A stretch of DNA of 64,000 nucleotides, from contig NZ_RDQM01000010.1 of the NCBI RefSeq assembly GCF_003703475.1, positions 1 through 64,000 of the forward strand. The letters run 5' to 3'. A program made the translations under genes and the position numbers. Numbering within the stretch: position 1 is the first letter of the stretch; each line of letters opens with the position of its first letter. The stretch is from Allofranklinella schreckenbergeri (lineage in GTDB: Bacteria; Pseudomonadota; Gammaproteobacteria; Burkholderiales; Burkholderiaceae_C). Below the pieces are notes generated by a model, which was given only the letters and a program-made list of their open reading frames with translations, had not been told where the DNA came from and did not search any database. Shown piece by piece: positions 24,732 to 34,191 of the stretch.

Positions 24732-26942
24732 ATGACCGCCCTGCCCGAAACCGCCCCCGCCTCGCTCACAGGCGACATTGCCCGCTTGCTGCGCCCCCGT
24801 TCCGTTGCCATCGTTGGCGCATCGGCCACGCCTGGCGCGCTGGGCGCGTCGCTGCTGGATAACCTGGAGCGCAATGGCTTTGCGGGCGAGATCCACCTCA
24901 TCAACCCCAAGCGCGCCGAGATTGGCGGCCGCCCCTGCCTGGCCTCGGTCGAGCAGCTCCCGCCGGGGGTGGATGTGGCCGTGCTCGCCATCCCGCAACC
25001 GGCTGTGCTGGAGACTGTGCGCGCCCTGGCCGCGCGGCAAGTGGGCGCAGCCATCATCTTCTCCGCCGGTTTTGCCGAGGCGGGGGAAGAAGGGCTGGCC
25101 CAGCAGCGCGAAATCGCCGACATCGCCCGCCGCGCCGGCATGGTGATTGAAGGCCCCAACTGCCTGGGCTGCATCAATTACGCCGCGCGCACGCCGCTGA
25201 CCTTTGTGCAGGTGGACATCGACGCTGCCAATGTGCCCACTCACGCGCCCGCCAGCGCTGCGCCCAGTGCGGCTGCGTCGGGCGCGATGGGCGAGATGGG
25301 CGCGCACATCGGCGTCGTCTCGCAAAGCGGCGCCATGATGACCGTGCTGTGCACCACCCTGGCAAGCCGCAAGCTGCCGTTGAGCTACGCCGTCTCCACC
25401 GGCAACGAAGCGGCCAGCCATGCGGAGGATTACGTCCACTACCTGCTCGATGACCCCGGCACCCGCGTCATCGCCATGATCGTGGAGCAATTTCGCCAGC
25501 CCGCGCGCATGCTGCAAGCCGTGGCCCGCGCCCGCGCGCAAGGCCAACTCATCGTGCTGCTGCACCCGGGCAAAAGCAGCGCCGCGCGCGCTTCGGCCGC
25601 CACCCACACCGGCGCAATGGCGGGCGACTATGCCCTGATGCGCACCAAAATGCAGCGCGCGGGCGCCGTTTTTGCCGAAACGCTGGAGGAGCTGGGCGAC
25701 ATCGCCGAAATCGCCGTGCGCTGCCCGCGCCTGCCCGCCCCCGGCGTGGCCGTGCTGGGCGAATCGGGCGCCTTCAAGGCCCTGACGCTGGACTGGGCCG
25801 AAGAACTGGGCCTGCCCCTGCCTGCCATTGGCGATGCCGACTCACCCGCGCTGCGCCAGGCCTTGCCGCCCTTTGTCGGCGTGAGCAATCCGCTGGATTT
25901 GACGGCCCAGGGCCTGGTCGATCCCGATTTGTACGAGCGCGTGCTGCGCGCCCTGTGTGATGACGCGCGCTTTGACACCATCCTGGTGGGCCTGATCCAG
26001 GGCGACCCCCTCACCTGCGGCATCAAAATGCCCCCCGTGCTGCGCGCCGTGCGCGAAGGCAAGCCCGGCAAACCCATCATCTGCGCCGGCCTCGACGAAG
26101 GCGCGCAAGTGCCCGCCGCCTTCATCGACGAGATGCGCGCCCTGGGCATCCCCTACTTCCCCAGCACCGAGCGGGCCTTGCGCGCCCTGCAACGCCTGTG
26201 CGCATTCGCCCAGCGCCAGCCGCAGCCCAGCGCGCTGGCCCCGCAGCCGCTGGCCTTGCCCGCCGGGCGCACCGTCGTGCCCGAGTACGAAGCCAAACGC
26301 CTGCTGACCCCGGCCGGCATCCCCTTTGGCCCCGGGCGGCTGGCCACCAGCGCTGATGAGGCCGTGGCCATCGCCGCCGAGCTGGGCTACCCCGTCGCCC
26401 TCAAAGCCCAGGCGGCCCAGCTCAGCCACAAAAGCGATGCCGGGGGCGTGCTGCTCAACCTGGGCGACGAGGCCGCCCTGCGCGCCGCCTGGGCGCAACT
26501 GCATGCCAACGTGGCGCAGTACGACGCCAGCCTCCAGCTCGAGGGCGTGCTGGTCGAGGCCATGGGCCAGCGCGGGCTGGAACTCATCATCGGCGCGCGC
26601 AACGACCCGCAATGGGGCCCAGCCATCCTCATCGGCCTGGGCGGTGTCACCGCCGAAGTCATGCGCGACGTGCGCCTGATCGATGCCGACCTCTCCCACG
26701 CCGATATCCTGGCCGAGATCAACCAGCTCCAGGCCGCCGCCCTGCTGCACGGCTACCGGGGCGCGCCCAAGCTGGATGTGCACGCGCTGGCCGACATCGT
26801 GTTGCGCCTGGGCCAAATCCTGCGTGGCACGCCCGCCATCCGCGAGATCGACCTCAACCCCGTCGTGCTCTACCCCCAGGGCCAGGGCGCCATCGCGTTG
26901 GACGCCTTGATGCTGCTCGATGACGGGATGCCGAAGGCGTAA
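24732..26942 (+). CDS. ferA: ADP-forming type acyl-CoA synthetase (feruloyl-CoA synthetase-like)
   Basis: 736 aa from the ATG at 24732, with CCAGGAGACAG upstream, 25 bases after the hydratase-lyase. Domain order: CoA-binding Rossmann domain (SVAIVGASATPGALGASLLD to about residue 135), succinyl-CoA ligase-like domain with phosphohistidine motif THTGAMAG (about 290-297), and a C-terminal ATP-grasp domain (KRLLTPAGIPFG to REIDLNPV, about 515-725). Sphingobium FerA, which makes feruloyl-CoA from ferulate, has this architecture, unlike the AMP-forming Fcs of pseudomonads. Position next to the hydratase-lyase argues for a hydroxycinnamate substrate, but acetate-type substrates cannot be excluded. 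Confidence 0.8.
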   Translation: MTALPETAPASLTGDIARLLRPRSVAIVGASATPGALGASLLDNLERNGFAGEIHLINPKRAEIGGRPCLASVEQLPPGVDVAVLAIPQPAVLETVRALAARQVGAAIIFSAGFAEAGEEGLAQQREIADIARRAGMVIEGPNCLGCINYAARTPLTFVQVDIDAANVPTHAPASAAPSAAASGAMGEMGAHIGVVSQSGAMMTVLCTTLASRKLPLSYAVSTGNEAASHAEDYVHYLLDDPGTRVIAMIVEQFRQPARMLQAVARARAQGQLIVLLHPGKSSAARASAATHTGAMAGDYALMRTKMQRAGAVFAETLEELGDIAEIAVRCPRLPAPGVAVLGESGAFKALTLDWAEELGLPLPAIGDADSPALRQALPPFVGVSNPLDLTAQGLVDPDLYERVLRALCDDARFDTILVGLIQGDPLTCGIKMPPVLRAVREGKPGKPIICAGLDEGAQVPAAFIDEMRALGIPYFPSTERALRALQRLCAFAQRQPQPSALAPQPLALPAGRTVVPEYEAKRLLTPAGIPFGPGRLATSADEAVAIAAELGYPVALKAQAAQLSHKSDAGGVLLNLGDEAALRAAWAQLHANVAQYDASLQLEGVLVEAMGQRGLELIIGARNDPQWGPAILIGLGGVTAEVMRDVRLIDADLSHADILAEINQLQAAALLHGYRGAPKLDVHALADIVLRLGQILRGTPAIREIDLNPVVLYPQGQGAIALDALMLLDDGMPKA

Positions 26943-26944
26943 AA

Positions 26945-27022
26945 TATTACAAATCAAAAAGAAATCAAGAGAATTGCCCAATATGCCTAAACAAGGAAAT
27001 TTTATTTCCCTTGATTGGCATA
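26945..27022 (+). repeat. AT-rich intergenic repeat (family 1), copy 6
   Basis: The left arm ATTACAAATCAAAAAGAAA starts 3 bases after the ferA stop. Core ATATGCCTAAACAAGG, right arm TTATTTCCCTTGATTGGCA. Located between ferA and the acyl-CoA dehydrogenase gene on the same strand. Confidence 0.8.
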
Positions 27023-27067
27023 TTTGGGTATTTTTGGCATTTTTCGGGAAGACATTGAGATTGCCCC

Positions 27068-28876
27068 ATGAGCGCCCAAGCCCTTTTGTACCAGCCGCCG
27101 CTGCAAGACATGCACTTTGTCATCGAGCACTGGCTCGACGCCCCCGCCGACTGGCGCCGCATGCCCGCCTTCCAAGCGCTTGATGGCGAAACCCTTGCCT
27201 TGAGCACCCAGGCGATGGGCCGCTTTTGCACCCAGGTGCTGGCCCCGCTCAACCACCCCGGCGATGCACAGGGCTGCACGCTGCAAGGCGGGCGCGTGCG
27301 CACGCCCGAGGGCTTTGCCGCCGCCTACCAGACCTTCGTGCAAGACGGCTGGCCCACCCTGGCCTGCGATCCCGCCTGGGGCGGGCAGGGCCTGCCCCAA
27401 CTGTGGGACGCCGTGCTCTACGAAATGCTTCCCGCCGCCAACCACGCCTGGTCCATGTACCCCGGCCTGCTGCACGGCGCCTACGCCTGCCTGCGCGCCC
27501 ACGCCAGCGACGCGCTGCGCCAGGCCTATCTGCCCCACATCGTCAGCGGCCGCTGGCTGGCCACCATGTGCCTGACCGAGCCGCAAGCGGGCAGTGACCT
27601 GGGCCTGCTGCGCACCCAGGCCCTGCCGCACGGCGATGGCAGCTTCACCCTGCACGGGCAGAAAATTTTTATCACCGGCGGCGATCAGGACATGAGCGAG
27701 AACATCGTCCACCTCGTGCTCGCCCGCCTGCCCGATGCCCCGGCGGGCAGCAAAGGCCTCTCGCTCTTTCTCGTGCCCCACCGCCTGGGCGACGACCTGG
27801 CGCAAGCCAACGGCGTGTTTTGCGACGGCATCGAGAAAAAAATGGGCATCAAAGGCAGCGCCACCTGCGCCCTGCGCTTCGAGCATGCGCGCGGCTGGCT
27901 CATCGGCCAGGCGAACAAAGGCCTGGCCGCCATGTTCGTCATGATGAACTCCGCCCGCCTGCACGTCGGCCTGCAAGGGCTGGGCCACGCGCAAATGGCC
28001 AACCAGCTCGCCCACGCCTACGCCGCCGAGCGCCGCCAAATGCGCGCCCAGCCCCGGCCCGGCGGCACGCAAGAAGCGGCCGACCCCATCGCCCTGCACC
28101 CGCCCGTGCAACGCATCTTGCTGGATTTGCGCGTCTGGAGCGAAGGCATGCGCGCCATCGCCTACTGGGCTGCGCACCAGCTCGATGTGGCCGAGCACGC
28201 CCCCGATGAGGCCGAGCGCGCCCAGGCCCGCGCCCGGGCTGCGCTGCTCACGCCCATCATCAAATCCCTGTTTACCGAGCGCGGCTTCGCCCTCGCCAGC
28301 GATGCCCTGCAAGTCTTTGGCGGCTACGGCTACATCCACGAATACGGCATTGAGCAAACCGTGCGCGACAGCCGCATCCCCATGATTTACGAAGGCACCA
28401 ACCAAATCCAGGCGCTGGATTTGCTGCAACGCAAAGCGCTGGCCAGCCCCGATGCCCTGGCGCCCTTGCTGGAGGTATTCGATCAGGAGGCCGCCGCCAG
28501 CGCCTCGCAGCCCCAGGCCGCGCCGCTGGCCCAGGCCCTGCGCCACTGGTGCGACAAGCTGCAAGCCCTCACCGGCGCGCTGCGCGAGAGCGCCGCGCAA
28601 CCCGACGGCCCCGGCGCTATCGCTACCGCTGCCGAGGATTACTTGCGCCTGGCGGGCCTGGTCTGCCTGGCCTGGGCCTGGACGCGCAGCGCCCGCATCG
28701 CCGCCACACAACCGGCTGTGCCTGCCCAACTTGCGCAGGCCAAGCACGCCAGCGCCAGCCACTTCCTGCACCACATCCTGCCCGAAGCCGCCTACCGGCT
28801 GCACCGCATCGAGGCCGCGCTGGCCGCGCCCATCCTGTGCGGCCCAGCCCCGGGGCCGACCGCGGCAGGCGGTTGA
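27068..28876 (+). CDS. Acyl-CoA dehydrogenase (FadE/DmdC-like, about 600 aa)
   Basis: 602 aa. FAD flavoprotein that introduces a 2,3 double bond into an acyl-CoA. N-terminal helical domain with AWGGQGLPQLWDAVLYEM, middle beta domain CLTEPQAGSDLGLL and GQKIFITGGDQD, and C-terminal domain with FGGYGYIHEYGIEQTVRDSR and IYEGTNQIQ, whose glutamate is the likely catalytic base. An extra C-terminal domain of about 120 residues places it with the long DmdC-type dehydrogenases. Its substrate is unknown; the location after ferA suggests a role in side-chain or product oxidation, but repeat copy 6 separates them. Confidence 0.9.
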   Translation: MSAQALLYQPPLQDMHFVIEHWLDAPADWRRMPAFQALDGETLALSTQAMGRFCTQVLAPLNHPGDAQGCTLQGGRVRTPEGFAAAYQTFVQDGWPTLACDPAWGGQGLPQLWDAVLYEMLPAANHAWSMYPGLLHGAYACLRAHASDALRQAYLPHIVSGRWLATMCLTEPQAGSDLGLLRTQALPHGDGSFTLHGQKIFITGGDQDMSENIVHLVLARLPDAPAGSKGLSLFLVPHRLGDDLAQANGVFCDGIEKKMGIKGSATCALRFEHARGWLIGQANKGLAAMFVMMNSARLHVGLQGLGHAQMANQLAHAYAAERRQMRAQPRPGGTQEAADPIALHPPVQRILLDLRVWSEGMRAIAYWAAHQLDVAEHAPDEAERAQARARAALLTPIIKSLFTERGFALASDALQVFGGYGYIHEYGIEQTVRDSRIPMIYEGTNQIQALDLLQRKALASPDALAPLLEVFDQEAAASASQPQAAPLAQALRHWCDKLQALTGALRESAAQPDGPGAIATAAEDYLRLAGLVCLAWAWTRSARIAATQPAVPAQLAQAKHASASHFLHHILPEAAYRLHRIEAALAAPILCGPAPGPTAAGG

Positions 28877-28896
28877 ATGGGGGCGGCGCGGTGGCA

Positions 28897-28976
28897 AAAT
28901 TGCCAATCATTTAGCAAAAAAATACCCTTGTTTCGGCAATGCCAGTATCAAGTAATTTTTACTTGGATTTGTAAAT
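28897..28976 (-). repeat. AT-rich intergenic repeat (family 1), copy 7
   Basis: Core CCCTTGTTTCGGCAATGCC in minus orientation; right arm TTACTTGGATTTGTAA; the left arm is diverged (CCAATCATTTAGCAAAA). It lies between convergent genes, 3 bases from the stop of the metallo-beta-lactamase gene. Confidence 0.7.
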
Positions 28977-28978
28977 AA

Positions 28979-30079
28979 TCAGCCGTGTGGCAGCGGCGGG
29001 CCATCGTGCCCGGCCAGGCTTTGGCGCACCAGCGCCTCGCCATCCAGCCCCCATTGGGGGTGCAGCCGCGCCAGGCGCTGCACGTGCGCCAGCAGCGACA
29101 GCCGTGCCACGGGCCAGAGGGCCACGGGCGTATCGGCATAGGCCAGGGCCAGCCAATCGTCCACCCCGCCGCCGGGGCACTGCTGCATGGCCTGCTGCAC
29201 TTTGGCCTCGCGCGCCAGGCGGTGCGCCTTGAGCCGGGCGATGACTTGCCGCGGCTGCGCCAGCGTGGGGCCGTGCGCGGGCAGGATGTGGGCGATGTCC
29301 CAGCGCAGGCAGGCGGCGTCCAGCGCGTCCAGCGAATCGAGAAACGCCTGCATGCAGCCATCGGGCGGGAGGATGACGGTGGTGGTGGTGCCCAGGATGT
29401 GGTCGCCGCTGAGCAGCAGGCCATCCTCCTCCAGCACAAAGCACAAATGGTTGAAGGTGTGGCCGGGCGTGTGCAGCGCGTGCAGCGTGTGGCGCACGGC
29501 CCGCATTTGCCCCTGCGCATTGGCGCGCGTGCCGTGCAGCGCCAGCGTGTCGCCCGTGGCAAGGGCGCGCTCGGGCGCAAAGCGGCTATCGCTGCGCGCG
29601 TGGGGGCCGCTGGCCATACCGGCGATGACCGGGCGCGGTCGGCCGCTGGCGGCCACGGCCGCTTGCAGCGGCGCGGCGGCGGGCGAGTGGTCGGGGTGAG
29701 AGTGGGTGCAGAGGATGTAGCGCACATCGCCGCCGGTGTGCGCAAGGATGCGCTTGATGTGCTGCCGGTGCTGCTGCTGCTGTGGGCGCGCCGCGTCGTT
29801 GGCATCCGCCGGGCCGGGGTCGATCACGGCATAGCCGGTGGCGGCCTCGCCAATCAGATAGGTGTTGGTGCCCGGCCCCGTCATGGCGCTGGGGTTGGCG
29901 GCGGTGAGGCGGTGCACGTGGCGCAGCAGGGCCTCGGGGCGCTCGTGCTGCCAGGCAGGGCGCGCGCTGCCCTGGCTATCGCTGCGCACGCCGCCACCGC
30001 CGTCGCCCTCGGCAGCATGCGGGGACAAGGCGGCAGCGCCCCCTTCGGCGGGGGCCAGCAGGTATTCGGCGCGCATCAT
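28979..30079 (-). CDS. MBL-fold metallo-hydrolase (LACTB2-like)
   Basis: 366 aa. The metallo-beta-lactamase domain starts near GPGTNTYLIGEAATGYAVID and has the zinc motif THSHPDHSPAAAPL, then HTPGHTFNHLCFVLEEDGLL, LLSGDHILG and the late histidine LPAHG. The C-terminal KAHRLAREAKVQQAM is a winged-helix-like tail found in LACTB2/GloB2-type hydrolases. A Gln/His-rich insert (RPQQQQHRQHIKR) is unusual. The substrate is unknown. The gene is boxed in by family 1 repeats: copy 7 at its stop and copy 8 just upstream of its start. Confidence 0.85.
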   Translation of the reverse strand: MMRAEYLLAPAEGGAAALSPHAAEGDGGGGVRSDSQGSARPAWQHERPEALLRHVHRLTAANPSAMTGPGTNTYLIGEAATGYAVIDPGPADANDAARPQQQQHRQHIKRILAHTGGDVRYILCTHSHPDHSPAAAPLQAAVAASGRPRPVIAGMASGPHARSDSRFAPERALATGDTLALHGTRANAQGQMRAVRHTLHALHTPGHTFNHLCFVLEEDGLLLSGDHILGTTTTVILPPDGCMQAFLDSLDALDAACLRWDIAHILPAHGPTLAQPRQVIARLKAHRLAREAKVQQAMQQCPGGGVDDWLALAYADTPVALWPVARLSLLAHVQRLARLHPQWGLDGEALVRQSLAGHDGPPLPHG

Positions 30080-30095
30080 GGGCTACAAGATGTTT

Positions 30096-30175
30096 TGCAG
30101 ATCAATATGAATTAAATTTATTGCACATCATGCCGAAACAAGGTTATTTTGTTTCTTTTTGATGTGTAATTATTT
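30096..30175 (+). repeat. AT-rich intergenic repeat (family 1), copy 8
   Basis: Core CACATCATGCCGAAACAAGG in plus orientation; right arm TTTCTTTTTGATGTGTAAT. The right edge runs into the stop codon of rpe (minus strand, TAA at 30174-30176). Confidence 0.8.
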
Positions 30176-30863
30176 ATGCCAGCTCCGCCCGCATGCGGGC
30201 AATCACCTCGGCGTAGCTGGGGGCGTTGAAGATGGCGCTGCCCGCCACGAAGGTATCCGCCCCCGCATCGGCAATGCGGCGGATGTTCTCGGCTTTGACG
30301 CCGCCGTCGATCTCCAGGCGGATGTCCTTGCCGCAGGCATCGATGCGCTTGCGCGCCTGCTCCAGCTTGCGCAGGGCCGAATCGATAAAGCTCTGGCCGC
30401 CAAAGCCGGGGTTGACGCTCATGATGAGGATCAGATCCAAATCGTCGATCACCCAATCGAGCACATCCAGCGGCGTGGCCGGGTTGAACACCAGCCCGGC
30501 CTTGCAGCCCTTGGCGCGAATGGCCTGGATGCTGCGGTGCACATGGCCGCTGGCCTCGGGGTGGAAGCTGATGTAATCGGCCCCTGCCGCGGCAAACTCC
30601 GCCGCCAGGGCATCGACCGGGGCAATCATCAAATGCACATCAATGGGCACGCTCGTGCCATCGGCCTGCTTGGCGTGCGGGCGCAGCGCTTGGCACACCA
30701 TCGGGCCGAAGGTCAGGTTGGGCACGTAATGGTTGTCCATCACATCGAAGTGAATCCAGTCCGCGCCAGCGGCGATCACTTCGCGCACCTCCTCGCCCAG
30801 GCGGGCGAAATCGGCCGAAAGAATGGAAGGGGCAATGCGAAAAGGGGGGCGTTGTTGGGGCAT
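30174..30863 (-). CDS. rpe: Ribulose-phosphate 3-epimerase
   Basis: 229 aa from the ATG at 30863; the longer frame to 31067 has no homology. Interconverts ribulose 5-phosphate and xylulose 5-phosphate in the pentose phosphate and Calvin pathways. TIM barrel with [17 protein letters not shown], the metal and catalytic sites [16 protein letters not shown] and [16 protein letters not shown] for phosphate, and [12 protein letters not shown] with the second catalytic Asp. Its TAA stop coincides with the edge of repeat copy 8. Confidence 0.97.
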   Translation of the reverse strand: MPQQRPPFRIAPSILSADFARLGEEVREVIAAGADWIHFDVMDNHYVPNLTFGPMVCQALRPHAKQADGTSVPIDVHLMIAPVDALAAEFAAAGADYISFHPEASGHVHRSIQAIRAKGCKAGLVFNPATPLDVLDWVIDDLDLILIMSVNPGFGGQSFIDSALRKLEQARKRIDACGKDIRLEIDGGVKAENIRRIADAGADTFVAGSAIFNAPSYAEVIARMRAELA

Positions 30864-31107
30864 GTTGCAGGGGGAGCTTTGGGTGGCCTTGGGGGCCTTT
30901 TGGGGCATCTTTGGAAACGTTTTGCAGGGCGTTGGCAGGCGCGAAGGGCTGCCGCGCGCCCGCATGGGCGGCGATTGTCGCAAAGGAACGCCGCAGCCGC
31001 AGCCACCCCACGGCAGCCCCCACAGACCGGGGAACTTTGCGCCCCCGCGATGACCGATACCGCGCACCTATACTTGGCGCCCTTGCACGCATTGCCCCCT
31101 GCCCCCT

Positions 31108-31641
31108 ATGCCTTTGCCCCTTTTGCCCCCCCGCTGGCGCGCCCTGCCCGCCGCCTTGGTCGTCGCCCTGGCCGCCGTTTCAGGCAGCGCCCTGGCGCAA
31201 ACCAATGCCCAGAAAGAAGTCGCCGCGCTGCTGGCCCAGGGCCAGGCACAGCAGGCGCTGACGCAGGCCGAAGCGGCCATTGCCCACACCCCCAAAGACC
31301 CGCAGTTGCGCTTTCTGCGCGCCAACGCCCTGCTGGCGCTGGGCCAAACGCAGGCGGCCGATGATGCCTTCACCCACCTGACGCAAACCTGGCCCGAGCT
31401 GCCCGAGCCGTGGAACAACCTGGCCACCATCCGCGCCAGCCAGGGTCGCCTGGCCGAAGCGCGCCAACTGCTGGAGCAAGCCCTGCGCAACAACCCCGAT
31501 TACGCCCAGGCCCACGCCAATTTGGCGCAAGTGCTGGCGCAGCAGGCCCTTGAGCATGCACAAACCGCCGCCCGCCTGGCCCCCGCCGAAGCCGCCGCCC
31601 TGGCCCCGCGCATGCAGGCTTTGCAACAAGCGGTGAAATAA
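31108..31641 (+). CDS. Secreted TPR protein
   Basis: 177 aa. A signal peptide is visible (RALPAALVVALAAVSGSALA, cleavage near residue 30). TPR units follow: LRFLRANALLALGQTQAADD, PWNNLATIRASQGRLAEARQ and AQAHANLAQVLAQQALEHAQ. A periplasmic protein of unknown partner. It precedes two cyclophilin genes and lpxH, an order I recognise in Comamonadaceae. The TAA stop directly abuts repeat copy 9. Confidence 0.8.
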   Translation: MPLPLLPPRWRALPAALVVALAAVSGSALAQTNAQKEVAALLAQGQAQQALTQAEAAIAHTPKDPQLRFLRANALLALGQTQAADDAFTHLTQTWPELPEPWNNLATIRASQGRLAEARQLLEQALRNNPDYAQAHANLAQVLAQQALEHAQTAARLAPAEAAALAPRMQALQQAVK

Positions 31642-31720
31642 TCTACAAACCAAAAGAAACAAAAAGGCCATGCTATGGCTCACCATAAAATAAAACGAAT
31701 TTCTTTTGGATTGAAATAAT
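31641..31720. repeat. AT-rich intergenic repeat (family 1), copy 9, diverged core
   Basis: Arms TCTACAAACCAAAAGAAAC and TTTCTTTTGGATTGAAATAA fit the family. The core is replaced by GGCCATGCTATGGCTCACC, which contains a small hairpin (GCCATGCTATGGC). It begins at the stop of the TPR gene. Confidence 0.65.
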
Positions 31721-31780
31721 CCCGTGGTGCGGTACACGCGCCCGGCCCTTTCCTTTCCCCCCAACCGAGGAGTTCAACTC

Positions 31781-32404
31781 ATGCAACATCTTCTTCGTCG
31801 CCAGGCGCTGCGCGCGCTGTTGCTGGGCGCATGCGCCAGCGTGGCTTTCGGCGCTGCCGTGGCGCAAAACGCGTCCGCTGCCAACGCCAGCGCCGCCGCC
31901 AAGGCAGCGGCCCAGCCGCGCGTCAAGCTCAGCACCTCGCTGGGCGACATCGTGGTGGAGCTGGCGCCGCAAAAAGCGCCCAAGACGGTGGACAACTTCC
32001 TGCAATACGTGCAGGACAAGCACTACGACGGCACCGTGTTTCACCGCGTCATCGACGGCTTCATGATCCAGGGCGGCGGCTTTACCGCCGAAATGGTGCA
32101 AAAGCCCACCCGCGCGCCCGTCGTGCTCGAAGCCGACAACGGCCTGAAAAACCTGCGCGGCAGCATCGCCATGGCGCGCACCAGCGTGCCCAACTCGGCC
32201 ACCAGCCAGTTCTTCATCAACGTCAAAGACAATGCCCCGCTGGACGCGCGCCCAGGCAACCCCGGCTATGCCGTGTTCGGCCAAGTCGTCGAAGGCATGG
32301 ACGTGGTGGACAAAATCAAAGCCGTCGCCACCGGCAACAAAGGCATGCACCAAAACGTGCCCGTGGAGCCGGTAACCATCCTCTCGGCCACGCGCCTGCC
32401 CTGA
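31781..32404 (+). CDS. ppiA: Periplasmic peptidyl-prolyl cis-trans isomerase (cyclophilin type)
   Basis: 207 aa from [20 protein letters not shown], with a GAGGAG ribosome site. A signal peptide runs to about residue 28 (AFGAAVAQ). The cyclophilin core has [34 protein letters not shown] (catalytic Arg in FHRV), and [11 protein letters not shown]. It lacks the tryptophan typical of cyclosporin-sensitive forms, as bacterial PpiA does. Assists folding of outer-membrane and periplasmic proteins. It is paired with the cytosolic paralogue 38 bases downstream, probably a duplication. Confidence 0.92.
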   Translation: MQHLLRRQALRALLLGACASVAFGAAVAQNASAANASAAAKAAAQPRVKLSTSLGDIVVELAPQKAPKTVDNFLQYVQDKHYDGTVFHRVIDGFMIQGGGFTAEMVQKPTRAPVVLEADNGLKNLRGSIAMARTSVPNSATSQFFINVKDNAPLDARPGNPGYAVFGQVVEGMDVVDKIKAVATGNKGMHQNVPVEPVTILSATRLP

Positions 32405-32442
32405 GTTTTTTCAACCCTTTGCTTTTTTTGAAGGACCTTGCC

Positions 32443-32940
32443 ATGAGCAACCCCCAAGTCGAACTGCACACCACCCACGGCGTCATCACCCTGGAGCTGG
32501 ATGCGGAAAAAGCGCCCAAATCCACGGCCAACTTCCTCGCCTACGTCAACAGCGGCCATTACGACAACACCATCTTCCACCGCGTGATCGACAACTTCAT
32601 GATCCAGGGCGGCGGCTTTGAGCCGGGCATGAAGCAAAAACCCACCGGCGCGGAGATCGAAAACGAAGCCAAGAACGGCCTGAAAAACGACCAATACACC
32701 ATCGCCATGGCCCGCACCAGCGCGCCGCATTCGGCCACGGCGCAGTTCTTCATCAACGTGCGCAACAACGACTTTCTCAACTACCCCGGCCAGGACGGCT
32801 GGGGCTATGCCGTGTTCGGCAAAGTCGTCGGCGGCACGGACGTGGTGGACAAAATCAAAGGCGTCGCCACCGGCCGCCGTGGCTTTCACGACGACGTGCC
32901 CAAGGACGATGTGGTCATCACCAAAGCCGTAGCGCTGTAA
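32443..32940 (+). CDS. ppiB: Cytoplasmic peptidyl-prolyl cis-trans isomerase (cyclophilin type)
   Basis: 165 aa, no signal peptide. Same core as its neighbour: [59 protein letters not shown] and [19 protein letters not shown]. Ribosome site GAAGGACC. Accelerates proline isomerisation in cytosolic proteins. A strong hairpin and repeat copy 10 follow before lpxH. Confidence 0.95.
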   Translation: MSNPQVELHTTHGVITLELDAEKAPKSTANFLAYVNSGHYDNTIFHRVIDNFMIQGGGFEPGMKQKPTGAEIENEAKNGLKNDQYTIAMARTSAPHSATAQFFINVRNNDFLNYPGQDGWGYAVFGKVVGGTDVVDKIKGVATGRRGFHDDVPKDDVVITKAVAL

Positions 32941-32956
32941 GCGCGCTGCGCCCCCT

Positions 32957-32984
32957 GGCCCTCTCCCGCTGGCGGGAGAGGGCC
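32957..32984. repeat. GC-rich REP-like hairpin after ppiB
   Basis: A perfect 13-base stem GGCCCTCTCCCGC / GCGGGAGAGGGCC with a two-base loop and no T-run. Hairpins of this sequence are frequent REP-type elements in Burkholderiales and Xanthomonadales. It may protect the 3' end of the ppiA-ppiB mRNA. Confidence 0.6.
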
Positions 32985-33044
32985 GGGCAAAGGGTGTGCG
33001 CCCGCCAAGGCACCATGCGCACACCCTTGCGCCCACTACACAGA

Positions 33045-33122
33045 TATCCAATCAAAGTAAAAGCAAATTCAATACTGTAAGGCCTAAACAAGGTGATTTA
33101 TTTTCCTTTTGATTGATAAATT
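33045..33122 (+). repeat. AT-rich intergenic repeat (family 1), copy 10
   Basis: Arms TCCAATCAAAGTAAAAGCAAA and TTTTCCTTTTGATTGATAAA. Core AAGGCCTAAACAAGGTG in plus orientation. Between ppiB and lpxH. Confidence 0.8.
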
Positions 33123-33182
33123 AAATTATCCGATAGCCACAAACACCACCTCCCACCGTCCCCCCCCCACCTCGCCCCGCCC

Positions 33183-34001
33183 ATGCCAGAAGCCGGCCAC
33201 CTTCACCTGCCCGCAGACGCCATCGTCGATTGCGTGGCCGACATGCACCTGCAACGCAGCCACGGTGCCACCTGGGCCGCGTTCGCGCACTACCTGCAAA
33301 CCACCCCCGCCAGCCACATCCTGCTGCTGGGCGACGTGTTTGAAGTCTGGGTCGGCGACGACGCCCTGCAAGAGCCGGGCAGCTTTGAAGCCGAAGTCGC
33401 CCGGCAACTGCGCGCCATCACCAGCGGCCGCGAAAACGGCGCGCCCGCCAAGGCCCTGTACCTCATGCACGGCAACCGCGACTTTCTCATCGGCCCCGCC
33501 TTTGCCCAGGCCAGTGGCGTGCAACTGCTGGCCGATCCCACCGTGCTGCACATCGACGCGCCGCCCGCGTCTGCGCCTTTCGCAGCCGCCCCCGCGCGCT
33601 GGCTGCTCTCGCACGGCGACGCCTTGTGCACCGACGATTTGCCCTACCAGCGCTTTCGCGCCATGAGCCGCCAAAGCGCCTGGCAACAGCCCTTTCTCGC
33701 CCAGCCCCTGGCCGCGCGCCGCGCCTTTGCCGCCAGCATCCGCAGCGAAAGCGAGCAACGCAAAGCCGGGCAAAGCCTGGACAGTTACGTGGACCTCAAC
33801 GCCGACGCCACCCGCGCCTGGCTGCGCGCAAACGACTGCGCCACCCTCATTCACGGCCACACCCACCAGCCCGGCACGCACGACTTGGGCGAGGGCCTGC
33901 AACGCATCGTGCTCAGCGATTGGGATTTGCACGCCCACCCACCCCGCGCCCAAGCGCTGCGCATCGCAGGTGGCCAATGCCAACGCATCGCGCTGGCATA
34001 A
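33183..34001 (+). CDS. lpxH: UDP-2,3-diacylglucosamine diphosphatase
   Basis: 272 aa. Cleaves UDP-2,3-diacylglucosamine to lipid X and UMP in lipid A synthesis, peripheral to the inner membrane. Calcineurin-like metal motifs in order: DMHLQR (usually DLHL), LGDVFEVWVGDD, HGNRDFL, LSHGDALCTDD and HGHTHQPGTHDL. Late conserved tail RIVLSDWDLHA. The protein is slightly longer than E. coli LpxH (240) through small insertions. Start chosen at the ATG at 33183; no strong ribosome site is seen. Confidence 0.95.
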   Translation: MPEAGHLHLPADAIVDCVADMHLQRSHGATWAAFAHYLQTTPASHILLLGDVFEVWVGDDALQEPGSFEAEVARQLRAITSGRENGAPAKALYLMHGNRDFLIGPAFAQASGVQLLADPTVLHIDAPPASAPFAAAPARWLLSHGDALCTDDLPYQRFRAMSRQSAWQQPFLAQPLAARRAFAASIRSESEQRKAGQSLDSYVDLNADATRAWLRANDCATLIHGHTHQPGTHDLGEGLQRIVLSDWDLHAHPPRAQALRIAGGQCQRIALA

Positions 34002-34191
34002 AGCGCGTTCGCACTGGCTCGCGCCTGCTCACGAAGCAGCGCTGGGCCTTCATCAAAAAAGCCTGCCCCCAGGCAAAAAATCCGGCAAAAAAACTGTCCG
34101 GTTCTGCACGGCTGTTTCGTCTTCACGGTTGCACCGCTGGCCGCAAACCCTCGGCCCACACTGGCCCAACCGCTTGAAAGGACAAGACAGC

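Noticed and set aside
34080-34125. ECF (FecI-type) promoter CAAAAAAAC ... CGTCTT upstream of the receptor
   Set aside because: The spacing between the boxes (about 23 bases) is too long for known iron-starvation sigma promoters; not supported.
33727-34191. In-frame upstream extension of the TonB receptor by 155 codons
   Set aside because: It overlaps lpxH in another frame, has Pro/Thr/Ser-rich shadow composition, and a good ribosome site and signal peptide follow at 34192.
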